Position numbers and translations under genes: made by a program. A DNA stretch of 64,000 nt, from contig CAWKDW010000021.1 in assembly GCA_963848475.1 (NCBI GenBank), forward strand, positions 1 to 64,000, read 5' to 3'. Below, one piece after another: positions 1-7,533 of this stretch; positions within the stretch are counted from its first letter, which is position 1, and each line of letters opens with the position of its first letter. The notes under the pieces are model-generated. The model had not been told where the DNA came from. It worked only from the letters and a program-made list of their open reading frames with translations, and made no database searches. Source of the DNA: Solirubrobacter sp963848475. Its GTDB lineage: Bacteria; Actinomycetota; Thermoleophilia; Solirubrobacterales; Solirubrobacteraceae.

Positions 1-226
1 GCAGCGTGCGGCGAACGCCACGTCCGGCGGGTGTCGCGACCGCTCTCGCTGCCGAACGGCAAGCAGGTCCGCGGGTCACGCCACGAGCGCAGCGATCGCC
101 GGCGGTGGCGCTGGGCCGGGAGTGCCGTATGTGTCGCTCGTCCGACGATACGGATACATCTCGCGCTGGCTGAGCGAGACTCGTCAGGACCTTGCGCTAC
201 GGGCGGCTGATGCGGGTCGCCGGGCG

Positions 227-1709
227 CTATGGACGTATGCCGGCTTTGCTCGCTGCAGGCCGGTAGCCCGGGAGTTCGAGCGTGATTGTGGTGCCGGCGC
301 CGGTTTGCGATTCGGCCTGGATGTGGCCGCCATGGGCCTCGATGATCGCGCGGGCGATCGCGAGGCCGAGTCCGGTACCGCCACGCTCGCGTGCACGGCT
401 CTCGTCCACGCGGTGGAAGCGCTCGAACACGCGCTCGAGGTGCTCGGGTGGGATTCCCGGTCCGTCGTCGCTGACGGCGATCTGCAGCCACCCGTCCCGC
501 ACCGTGGCGAGAACGGCGACGTGGCCACCCGGCTCGGTGTGCGCGACGGCGTTGCGCACGAGGTTGCGCAGTACCTGTGTGAGCCGGTCCGGATCGGCCT
601 CGAGCACGCCGTCGACCGGCGCAACATGAAAGTCACGCTCGCCGAACAACGGCAGATCACGACGCACGTCCTCGAAGAAGTCCTCAAGCTCGATCGGCCG
701 TGGCTGGACCAGGCGGCCGGCCTCGGCGCTGGCCAGCGTGAGCATGTCGTCGACCAGGCGGTCCATCGCGTCCAGCCGTCGCAGGAGCGAGCGGGTGTCC
801 TCGTGTCGTGCGTGCTCGTCGGTCTCGCGAGCGAGTAGTTCGACCTGGGCGCGCAGCACGGCCAGCGGCGTACGCAGCTCGTGCGAGGCGTCGGAGACGA
901 AGTCGCGCTGGCGCGCGAAGGCGCGCTCGAGGCGCTCGAGCATGTGGTCGAACGCGCTTGCGAGCACGCCGACCTCGCCGCGGGCGTCGACCGCCCCGGC
1001 CCGCAGCGAGAGATCGCCGGAGTCCACCGCAGCGGCCACGGCGGCCATCCGCTGCAGCGGCCGCGCGATCAGCGTCGCGATCAGCACACCCGCCGCCACT
1101 GCGAGCGCGAGCGCGAGCGCGCCGACCAGCGCGAAGGTGCGAAGCAGGCTCGCCTGGGCGTCGGTGACCGGGGTCAAGGGGTCGGCGACGTAGAGCGTCC
1201 CGAGCTGCCTACCCTGGCTGGCGATCGGATGCGTGAGCACGCGCATGCGACCCGCTTCCTCGACTGAGACGTCAGAGAGACCGACCGGAGCCTCCAGCAG
1301 CCTGTCGGCGAGTCCCTCACGCTCGTCGTCGTCGTCATCATCATCGCGCTCGTGCTCGCGCGCCTTCTCCCGGTCGAGGATCCGCGGTTGGTTGGTCACC
1401 GCGCCGGCGCCGGCCACGACGACCACGAACACGCGCGATGCCGGGTAATAACTCCGGGAGTCGATGAACCACTGGGCAAACCGCCGCGCGTCGGCCGGCG
1501 TCGACTGGCTCGGCCGCGGCGCGCTGCCGGTCCCACGCGACGACCTGCGTCGTCAGGTCCTCGTCGATGCGATCTCGAAGACGTGCACCGGTTCCGCGGT
1601 ACACCGCCACGAAGCTGAGGCCGAGCGCGACCGTTGTCACGAGCGCGATCGCGAGCGCGAGCTGTGCGCGTAGGCCTCCCGGCAACAGGCGTCTAGCCAA
1701 GGGGCGCAC
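227..1709 (-). CDS. two-component sensor histidine kinase (apparent frameshift near 1495)
   Basis: Membrane sensor kinase of the EnvZ/OmpR class. From a GTG start it has a first membrane helix (LALAIALVTTVALGLSFVAV), an extracytoplasmic part, a second helix (FALVGALALALAVAAGVLIA), a HAMP linker, the phospho-acceptor box SDASHELRTPLAVLR, the N box RNLVRNAVAHTEPG and the ATP-lid glycines DDGPGIP. The extracytoplasmic part contains a run of seven aspartates. The frame changes once near 1495 by one extra base; on either side the protein reads normally. Its start overlaps the response regulator end by 17 nt, so the two are one operon, regulator first. The signal is unknown. Confidence 0.88.
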
Positions 1710-2383
1710 GCAGGCGGTAGCCGACGTTGCGTACCGTCTCGATCGGCCCCTCGCCGTCGTCCTCGCCGAGCTTGCGGCGCAGGTAGCCGACGTAGACCTC
1801 CAGCACCTTCGTGCCCGGGTCGAAGTCGAACCCCCACACCGAGTTGAGGATCTGCTCGCGCGAGAGCACCTGATCCGGGTGACGCGCCAGGTACGCGAGG
1901 AGCTCGAACTCGCGTGCGGTGAGCTGAACCGGTCGCCCGTCTCGCTCGACGCGGCGGGTGCGCAGGTCGATCCGCACGCCGCCGGCTTCGAGCACGGAGG
2001 CCTCGCGCTGGCCGGGCGCCCGCAGCTGCGCGCGCACCCGGGCGAGGAGCTCCTCGAACGAGAACGGCTTGGTCACGTAGTCGTTGGCGCCCGCGGTCGA
2101 GCCCCTCGACGCGCTGCTCGACCGCCCCCTGCGCGGTGACCACGATCACCGGCAGCTCTGTCTTGTGCGCGCGGATCGCGTCAAGTACCTCGAGCCCGCT
2201 TCGGCCCGGAAGCATCAGGTCGAGCAGCACAAGCGCGTAGTCGCTGGTCAACGCCTCGGCGATAGCGTCGTCACCGTCGTGTACGGCCGTTGGCGCGTAA
2301 CCGTCGGCACGGAGCGCCTGCACGATGAACCCGGCCAGCGTGCGCTCGTCCTCGACGACCAAGATCCGCATCTCGCAAGCCAT
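1693..2383 (-). CDS. OmpR-family response regulator (apparent frameshift near 2093)
   Basis: DNA-binding partner of the adjacent kinase. The receiver domain starts MRILVVEDE and contains the phospho-acceptor LLDLMLPGRSG and the conserved lysine in TKPFSFEELLARV. The C-terminal winged helix carries LTAREFELLAYLARHPDQVL and ends GYLRRKLGE...VRNVGYRLRAP, typical of OmpR/PhoB. One extra base near 2093 breaks the frame between GLD and the expected AGANDYVTKP. The start is ATG at 2383 or ATG at 2371. It is transcribed away from the redox operon at 2475, which it may regulate; that is inference from position. Confidence 0.88.
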
Positions 2384-2474
2384 GGTATGCGCGGATCGCC
2401 CGGCTCCGGGAGGGGTAAGCGGCTTCTGGATCGCCTCTTACCTGCGTCTTGATCGGCCCGGCCAGTCTGAGGCC

Positions 2475-2831
2475 ATGACCAACAAGGCCCGCATCAAGAT
2501 CGCAGCCGGCGTGACCGCGCTGTTCCTGGCCGGCATCTGCGCCGCGGGTCTCGCCGCCCGCGACGGTCAACCGCAGCCACCGACGACCGTCACTGCGCCT
2601 TCCGTCGCGACGCCGACCCCCAACGCAGAGGCCGACAAATCAATCTCTGGCGAGGACCGCGGCGTCGCCGCGGCCCTCGAAGCTGTCGTCGCCGCAACCT
2701 CGGGCGAGCCCCGCGACGTCGCCGCAGCCGTCGAAGCTGTCGTCGCCGCAGCCTCTGGCGAGCACCGCGACCTCGCCGCAGTCCTTGACGCGGTCGTGGG
2801 CGGCGAATCCGAGCACGGCGACGATGACTAG
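2475..2831 (+). CDS. small secreted or membrane-anchored protein with three 18-residue repeats
   Basis: A 118-residue protein, first gene of an operon with ApbE and a haem-type membrane protein. An N-terminal hydrophobic segment (VTALFLAGICAAGLAA) acts as signal or anchor, followed by a Pro/Thr linker. Then come three 18-residue repeats of the type GEPRDVAAAVEAVVAAAS and an acidic tail EHGDDD. No family is recognised. A weak ribosome binding site (CTGAGG) lies before the ATG. In comparable operons of other actinobacteria the first gene often encodes an FMN-binding protein, but no such domain is visible here. Confidence 0.6.
   Translation: MTNKARIKIAAGVTALFLAGICAAGLAARDGQPQPPTTVTAPSVATPTPNAEADKSISGEDRGVAAALEAVVAATSGEPRDVAAAVEAVVAAASGEHRDLAAVLDAVVGGESEHGDDD
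2649..2810 (+). repeat. three tandem 54-nt units inside a coding region
   Basis: Three in-frame 54-nt units, each encoding GE-x-R-(D/G)-(V/L)-AA-x-(L/V)-(E/D)-AVV. Units 1 and 2 are nearly identical at DNA level over GTCGAAGCTGTCGTCGCCGC-type sequence. Unit 3 is more diverged. This suggests recent internal duplication. Confidence 0.75.
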
Positions 2832-3075
2832 TCCTCCGGCCCCGGCCCCGAGCCCGCGGCAGAGCGCCGGTGTCCGGCGCCCTTCCCTATCGGCCGCGGT
2901 AGTCCGTCTGACAGCCGTCGCGCTGGTCGCGACGGTGCTCATCTGGTCGGCGATGTTCGTCGACCTCCTGGGCAAGCGCGGCGAACGGACCGGTGCGCTG
3001 ACCCAGCGCACCGGCCAGAACTCCGGCTCGGACGGCAGCCAGGCGCCGGCGCCAGTCACTACGCGTTCGTCGTGA
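2824..3075 (+). CDS. small single-pass membrane protein, unknown function
   Basis: An 83-residue protein whose ATG overlaps the stop of the previous gene; its own stop overlaps the GTG of apbE. It has a Pro/Ser-rich N-terminus, one membrane helix (LTAVALVATVLIWSAMFVDLL) and a polar tail. Both-sided overlap indicates translational coupling. No family recognised; likely an accessory subunit of the redox system. Confidence 0.55.
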   Translation: MTSPPAPAPSPRQSAGVRRPSLSAAVVRLTAVALVATVLIWSAMFVDLLGKRGERTGALTQRTGQNSGSDGSQAPAPVTTRSS

Positions 3076-4016
3076 CGATGCCCGCGACCGAGCACGAACA
3101 CCGCTTCCGCGCCTTCGGGACCGAGGTCGGCGTGCTGGTGCACGCGGCGACGCCGCTCGACGCACTGCGCGTCCAAGCGCTCTTCCAGAGCCTGCACCGC
3201 ACGCTAACCCGCTTCGACGGCGGCAGCGAGCTCTTCGCCCTCAACGCACGCGCGGGCGAAGAGGTCCCGGCTTCGACCGCTCTGCTGCGCGCGGTCGAGG
3301 CGGCGCTGTGGGCGGCCCGGGCCAGCGACGGGCTCGTCGACGCGACGGTCCTCGACGCGCTCGAACACGCCGGATACGCGAACTCGCGCGACGGCACGTC
3401 GCCCGCGCCACTCGCCGAGGCCATCGCCGCCGCCCCGGCACGGCGCCCGGCAACGCCGCGCCCGTCCGCCCGTTGGCGGGACATCGCACTCGACCGCTCA
3501 CAGCGAACGATCCGGCTGCCCGCCGGGGTCCGCCTCGACCTCGGCGGCAGTGCCAAGGGCCTCGCCGTCGATCTCGCCGGCGAGCTGCTCAGCCGCCATG
3601 CCAACTATGCCGTCGACGCCGGAGGCGACATCCGCATCGGCGGCACCCACCCCATTGCGCGCACCGTCCACATCCGGCACCCACTCGACGACGAGATCGC
3701 GCACAGCTTCGCCATGGCCACGGGTGCCGTCGCCACCAGCGGCCTGCAGACCCGCCTGTGGCGCACCGAACGCGGCTTCGCCCATCACCTCATCGACCCC
3801 GGCCGCGGCACGCCCGCCTGGACCGGCGTGATCCAAGCCACCGCCCTCGCCTCCACCGCGCTCGAGGCCGAGACACTCGCCAAGACCGCACTACTGCGCG
3901 GTCCACACCACGGACGCGACCTGCTCGCGCGCCACGGCGGCGCCCTGATCCTCGACGACGGCAGCCTCGTGCTCGCCGGCGACCTCGCCGTCACCTCGAC
4001 GCCAGCCGCCGCATGA
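3072..4016 (+). CDS. apbE: FAD:protein FMN transferase (ApbE family)
   Basis: Transfers FMN from FAD to a Thr/Ser of target flavoproteins, often extracytoplasmic electron-transfer proteins. Visible family marks are FGTEVGVLV near the start, RFDGGSELFALNA, RLDLGGSAKGLAVD, NYAVDAGGDIRIGG, and HHLIDPGRGTPA for the flavin/metal site. At 314 residues it is close to family length. The GTG start overlaps the stop of the upstream gene, and its stop overlaps the ATG of the downstream membrane protein. No signal peptide is evident, so it may act in the cytoplasm or use another route. An obvious DGxSGAT-type target is not present in this operon. Confidence 0.88.
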   Translation: MTMPATEHEHRFRAFGTEVGVLVHAATPLDALRVQALFQSLHRTLTRFDGGSELFALNARAGEEVPASTALLRAVEAALWAARASDGLVDATVLDALEHAGYANSRDGTSPAPLAEAIAAAPARRPATPRPSARWRDIALDRSQRTIRLPAGVRLDLGGSAKGLAVDLAGELLSRHANYAVDAGGDIRIGGTHPIARTVHIRHPLDDEIAHSFAMATGAVATSGLQTRLWRTERGFAHHLIDPGRGTPAWTGVIQATALASTALEAETLAKTALLRGPHHGRDLLARHGGALILDDGSLVLAGDLAVTSTPAAA

Positions 4017-4705
4017 CCGCGATCGACACCAGCCCACAGATCTTCTGGCTGGCAAGCCGCGCCCTCGGGATCGTCGCGATCGTCCTGCTCTCGGTCTCGG
4101 TATCGCTCGGACTCGCAATGTCCGGCCGGCTGCTCCGCCGACCAGGGCTACCCGCCCAACTCAAGCGCTACCACGAGGCCTCGACGCTCGTGACGCTCGC
4201 GCTGATCGCCGGCCACGCCGGCATGCTGCTGCTCGATGGCTACCTGCGACCCAGCCTCGCCGCGGTCACGCTCCCCTTCGCGCTCGATTACCGACCCTTC
4301 TGGACAGGCCTCGGCGTCATCGGCGGCTGGCTCGCACTGATCCTCGCAGGCAGCTTCTACGCCCGGCGCTGGATCGGCGTCAAGACCTGGCGCTGGCTGC
4401 ACCGCTGGACGCTCGCCGTCTACCTCCTCGCGCTCACCCACGTCATCGGCGCCGGGACCGACGGACGCTCGACGTGGATGCTCGCCCTGCTGACCACGCT
4501 CGTCGCCCCGAACGTATTCGCACTCGCCTACCGCATGCTCCCCACAACTCCTCGCCCAACCCAACCCCGCTCGCCGAATGCCCGCCCTCACGCCCACCAG
4601 CTCGAGAGTGCCGCCCATCCACGCCGACAAGCGGTCGCGGTACGGATGACGACCAAGACGCCGGACGCCAGCCTCGAGTCGGGACCTCCGTCGTTGCACC
4701 CCTGA
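4013..4705 (+). CDS. ferric-reductase-like haem-binding membrane protein
   Basis: About 230 residues with six predicted membrane helices. Histidines sit in helices at KRYHEAS, AGHAGMLLLDGY, RWLHRWTLAVYLLALTHVIG, the pattern of the ferric reductase-like/YedZ (MsrQ) b-haem family. It overlaps the apbE stop by 4 nt, so the operon probably encodes an electron-transfer chain across the membrane (haem protein plus a flavinylated partner). The Pro/Arg/His-rich tail of about 60 residues after the last helix is unusual. The partner that receives electrons is not obvious in the window. Confidence 0.75.
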   Translation: MTAIDTSPQIFWLASRALGIVAIVLLSVSVSLGLAMSGRLLRRPGLPAQLKRYHEASTLVTLALIAGHAGMLLLDGYLRPSLAAVTLPFALDYRPFWTGLGVIGGWLALILAGSFYARRWIGVKTWRWLHRWTLAVYLLALTHVIGAGTDGRSTWMLALLTTLVAPNVFALAYRMLPTTPRPTQPRSPNARPHAHQLESAAHPRRQAVAVRMTTKTPDASLESGPPSLHP

Positions 4706-5050
4706 CGAAACGCGACGTGCGACCGCACGCGGGCTCGCGTGACCGGGGGCATCGCGCGCCCATGCTGGCCACCGCAGCAGCCGAGCTCCAGCAGCCGCGA
4801 CTCCGTCGCCGACGGTGGTCACCGCGTAGCAGTCGGCGACGAAGTTCTGCTCGACGAAGCCTGACATCGCGGCCTGGCGCGCGATGAACAGTGACCGCCG
4901 CCCCAAACTCTTGCGCGATCGTCGCCCGCTGCGCCTCGGGGCGCACACGCGGCGGCTGGTCGCGTTCAGGCTCGCCCAAGCGGCGGCACTCGCCGTCGCC
5001 GAGATGCCCGGACTGACCTACAACCCGCTCTTCATCTACAGCTTGGCGGC
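4706..5050. other. 345-nt stretch without a convincing gene
   Basis: Several frames are open but none is convincing alone. On the minus strand two short segments look protein-like in adjacent frames (QEFGAAVTVHRAPGRDV near 4900 and GFVEQNFVADCYAVTTVGDG near 4850). They could be the remains of, or a frameshifted, small gene. On the plus strand an ATG ORF at 4884-5084 runs into the terminator and is not supported. Confidence 0.3.
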
Positions 5051-5079
5051 GGAGGGGGCGCCGGATCGGCGCCCCCTCC
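5051..5079. terminator. strong hairpin terminator at the ThuA gene 3' end
   Basis: A perfect 12-bp inverted repeat, GGAGGGGGCGCC (5051-5062) and GGCGCCCCCTCC (5068-5079), with a 5-nt loop. It is followed by TTT on the plus strand. It sits 11 nt beyond the stop of the minus-strand ThuA-like gene. Confidence 0.7.
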
Positions 5080-5089
5080 TTTGAGTGCG

Positions 5090-5935
5090 TCAATCGCAGC
5101 GGAACGGCGCGCGGCCAGCGGCCATCTCAATGCCGCCGAGCACGTGCTCGAGCATGAGCGGCTCGTTCCAGTAGTCCCCCTTGTGGCCGAGCGCGGTGTA
5201 GAACGCACGGCCGCCGTCGTAATTGTGGCACCACGAGATTGGGTGGTCACCCATCGGGGGGGACCCGCCCGGCTGGCTGTAGCCACGCGGGTTGTAGGTC
5301 GATTCGTCGACCGACAGCAGGACGTGCACGGCGTCCCGCGGGTTTGTGCGGAAGTTGTACCACTCCTCCTCGCGTGTCCAGCGGGCGGGGAGGCGCTTGG
5401 TCGCCTCGGACTTGCGGTCCTCGACGTTGATGGTCGCCGTCTGGAACTGCTGGTTGACGCCGGCCACGCCCGGGTGGTCACGGAAGTACGCGCCGACGAG
5501 CCCGCCGTACCACGCCCAGTTGTACTCGGTGTCCGACGCGGAGTGGATGCCGACGTAGCCGTGCCCCGCGCGGATGTAGCGCTCGAACGCAGCCTGCTGC
5601 GCGTCATTGAGTACGTCGCCGGTCGTGCAGAGCCAGATCACGGCGTCGTACTTGGCCAGGTTCGCATCGTTGAACTGGTTCGCATTCTCAGTTGCGTCCA
5701 CCTCGAAGTGTTCGCGGCCGCCGAGCTGGCCGATCGCGGCGGTGCCGTTCGAGATGCAATCGGTGTGACGGAACGCGGCCGTCTTGGTGAAAACCAGGAC
5801 GCTGAACTTCGGGTGCCCTGCGGTGGCCGGAGTGCCGTGTTCAGACGGCCCGCGATCGGCGCTCGCCGACCCCAGCGGAACGAGCGCGGCGACCACCGCC
5901 ACCGCGACGAACGACTTGCGTGAGAGAAGCTTCAT
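5090..5935 (-). CDS. secreted ThuA-like domain protein
   Basis: A 281-residue protein with an N-terminal signal peptide (SFVAVAVVAALVPLGSASA). The body matches the ThuA/trehalose-utilisation fold: FSVLVFTKTAAFRHTDCI, YDAVIWLCTTGDVLN, GHGYVGIHSASDTEY, the WYGGLVGAYFRDHP segment, PISWCHNYDGGRAFYTALGH, and a C-terminal LGGIEMAAG. Such proteins are linked to sugar or glycoside metabolism, but the reaction is not established. The start at 5935 is supported by a near-perfect AGGAGG 6 nt upstream. It is one of the minority of genes here with a classical ribosome binding site. Confidence 0.82.
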   Translation of the reverse strand: MKLLSRKSFVAVAVVAALVPLGSASADRGPSEHGTPATAGHPKFSVLVFTKTAAFRHTDCISNGTAAIGQLGGREHFEVDATENANQFNDANLAKYDAVIWLCTTGDVLNDAQQAAFERYIRAGHGYVGIHSASDTEYNWAWYGGLVGAYFRDHPGVAGVNQQFQTATINVEDRKSEATKRLPARWTREEEWYNFRTNPRDAVHVLLSVDESTYNPRGYSQPGGSPPMGDHPISWCHNYDGGRAFYTALGHKGDYWNEPLMLEHVLGGIEMAAGRAPFRCD

Positions 5936-6258
5936 AGGACCTCCTGGACAGCTTGCGGCGCTGGACGTGCGCCTTCTCAACGCTGGGCACCGTAGCCCGC
6001 CCACCAATACGTTCGAGCGCCCGACAAATCTGATGTCGGCCTCCTGACGGTTCGTCAATTCCCGGTGACAGGCACTAACTTGCCTCCTACCTCGTCCGTG
6101 ACGGGGTAGCCGTAGCGCCGAACACCCAAGTCCTCCTCCACGGACGCGCATCTTTCGATCCTCGTCGAACACTACGCTCGTTCACATGCCGACACCGACG
6201 TGGTCGCGGGGAACGACGTGATCGAGCGCGGCCCGAGTTGACGGTCGACGCGCCGCTA
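5936..6258. other. intergenic region between divergent ThuA and VapBC genes
   Basis: About 320 nt holding the 5' regions of two divergent units. It is less GC-rich than its surroundings. The ThuA ribosome binding site is at its left end. A short imperfect inverted repeat, CTACC ... GGGTAG, lies near 6090-6110. No gene seen. Confidence 0.4.
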
Positions 6259-6272
6259 GCTAAGTTCTTAGC
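6259..6272. promoter_or_regulatory. palindromic operator overlapping the vapB promoter
   Basis: GCTAAGTTCTTAGC is a perfect 14-nt palindrome ending 1 nt before the vapB ATG. It overlaps the -10 box TAAGTT (6261-6266), which lies 7 nt upstream of the ATG, so transcription would start at the first codon. A Phd/YefM-type antitoxin normally represses its own promoter at such a palindrome. Confidence 0.6.
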
Positions 6273-6273
6273 C

Positions 6274-6498
6274 ATGCAGGTCAACATGCTGGATGCCAAG
6301 ACGAAACTGAGTGAACTCGTCGCCGCCGTCGAACGCGGGGAGGAGGTCGTGATCGCCCGCAACGGCACACCGGCGGCACGTCTGGTCGCGATCCGGACGG
6401 AGTACACACCCGTGCGACTGGGCGTGCTCTCCGGCGAGATCGAGCTTGGCCCGGACTTCGACGAGCCGCTGCGTGACTTCGACGCCTACACGCGATGA
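6274..6498 (+). CDS. vapB: VapB-type antitoxin (Phd/YefM fold)
   Basis: A 74-residue antitoxin. The N-terminal dimerisation and DNA-binding fold reads NMLDAKTKLSELVAAVERGE followed by EVVIARNGTPAARLVAI, the Phd/YefM signature. The C-terminal DFDEPLRDFDAY is the toxin-neutralising tail. ATG at 6274 is chosen over the upstream in-frame start at 6238 because it follows the palindrome and -10 box and matches the family N-terminus. Its TGA overlaps the toxin ATG. Confidence 0.85.
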   Translation: MQVNMLDAKTKLSELVAAVERGEEVVIARNGTPAARLVAIRTEYTPVRLGVLSGEIELGPDFDEPLRDFDAYTR

Positions 6499-6878
6499 GC
6501 GCGGTGCTCGTCGACACGCACATCGCGCTCTGGGCGCTCGGCGATCCCGCGCGGCTGAGCGCTGCAGAGCGGGAGTGGCTGGTCGATCCGACCGTCGATC
6601 GCTGCCTGAGCCCGATGTCCATCTGGGAGGCAGCGATCAAGCGCGAACTGGGACGGCTGCGAGCGCCCCGCAACCTCAGCGCGCTGCTCGCCGCCGAGTT
6701 CCGCATGCTTGACGTGACGGCATCGTTGCTCGAAGCAGCGGCTGCGTTGCCGCGGCATCACGCCGATCCGTTCGATCGCGTGCTGATCGCGCACGCACTC
6801 CAGGGCGATCTCAGCATTCTCACCCGCGACACCGCGTTCGCCGCCTACGGCGTCAAACGAGTACCGGCCCCGGCATGA
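6495..6878 (+). CDS. vapC: VapC-type PIN-domain ribonuclease toxin
   Basis: A 127-residue PIN domain. The four acidic catalytic residues are visible: D in LVDTHIALWAL, E in SPMSIWEAAIK, D in DPFDRVLIAHAL, and D in LTRDTAFAAYG. The toxin would cleave RNA when free of VapB. The ATGA overlap with the antitoxin gene gives the usual translational coupling. The frame is intact. Confidence 0.88.
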   Translation: MSAVLVDTHIALWALGDPARLSAAEREWLVDPTVDRCLSPMSIWEAAIKRELGRLRAPRNLSALLAAEFRMLDVTASLLEAAAALPRHHADPFDRVLIAHALQGDLSILTRDTAFAAYGVKRVPAPA

Positions 6879-6971
6879 CGCGCCTGCGCGGGAGAACGCG
6901 CAATGCCGCGAAGACGGAGTGGCGAGTGTGCCGAGATTCGACGAAGCCGCGCCTTCGACGAGCCTCCCGGG

Positions 6972-7164
6972 TTACAGCAGGGCCCGTAGCGGCGCCTCTG
7001 GGGCGAGAACGCGGTCGAGTTCTCGGCGCGTGAGCTCCCGTTCTGGGATCGCTATGACGCCCACGTGACGCGCCGAAACCGCGCGGTACACCATGATCGC
7101 CAAGCGGAAATCGGGATCTCGAGTGGGCATTGAGGTCGGACCATTCGATGGACATGCGAAACAT
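6972..7164 (-). CDS. possible small protein, frame broken near 7125
   Basis: Two overlapping minus-strand frames join into a plausible protein of about 60 residues: MFRMSIEWSDLNAHS in one frame, then RDPDFRLAIMVYRAVSARH and ERELTRRELDRVLAPEAPL in the next. No family recognised. The surrounding gap between vapC and the KaiB-like gene (6879-7227) holds nothing else I can identify. Confidence 0.25.
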
Positions 7165-7227
7165 TCTGGCTCTACCCTTCGTTCAGGCGGTACTCGTTCT
7201 GCGAGCGTGAGGAAGAGCTGTGAGTCG

Positions 7228-7533
7228 GTGAGCAACGCCAATCGCGATGACGGCCGCGTTTTCCTTCGTATGTATGTCGCGGGGCGTTCTGCGCCGTCGG
7301 CGCAGGCGCGGAGGCAGCTGGTGGCGCTCCAAGGATCGCTGGGCGGGGACCATTGGGAGGTGGAGGTGATCGACGTCTTTGAACGGCCCGAGCTCGCGGA
7401 GGTCGACCGGATCCTCGCGACGCCGGTGTTGGTGCGTCTGTACCCGGAGCCGCGGTTGAGCGTGATCGGCGACTTCGGCGACCCGGATGCTGTTGCTGCT
7501 GCACTTGATCTCGAACGGGGAAGTGATCGATGA
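7228..7533 (+). CDS. KaiB-like protein
   Basis: About 100 residues with the KaiB thioredoxin-like pattern: VFLRMYVAGRSAPSAQARRQL, then VEVIDVFERPELAEVDRILATPVLVRLYPEPRLSVIGDFGD. Family members (KLYVAG...S, V.D....P.LA, ILATPTL, P.P.RR.IGD) bind KaiC and switch fold. GTG at 7228 is chosen because GGAAGAG lies about 10 nt upstream and the family fold begins soon after. Its TGA overlaps the KaiC-like ATG. It is non-cyanobacterial, so an output or regulatory role, not necessarily a clock, is the safe reading. Confidence 0.82.
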   Translation: MSNANRDDGRVFLRMYVAGRSAPSAQARRQLVALQGSLGGDHWEVEVIDVFERPELAEVDRILATPVLVRLYPEPRLSVIGDFGDPDAVAAALDLERGSDR

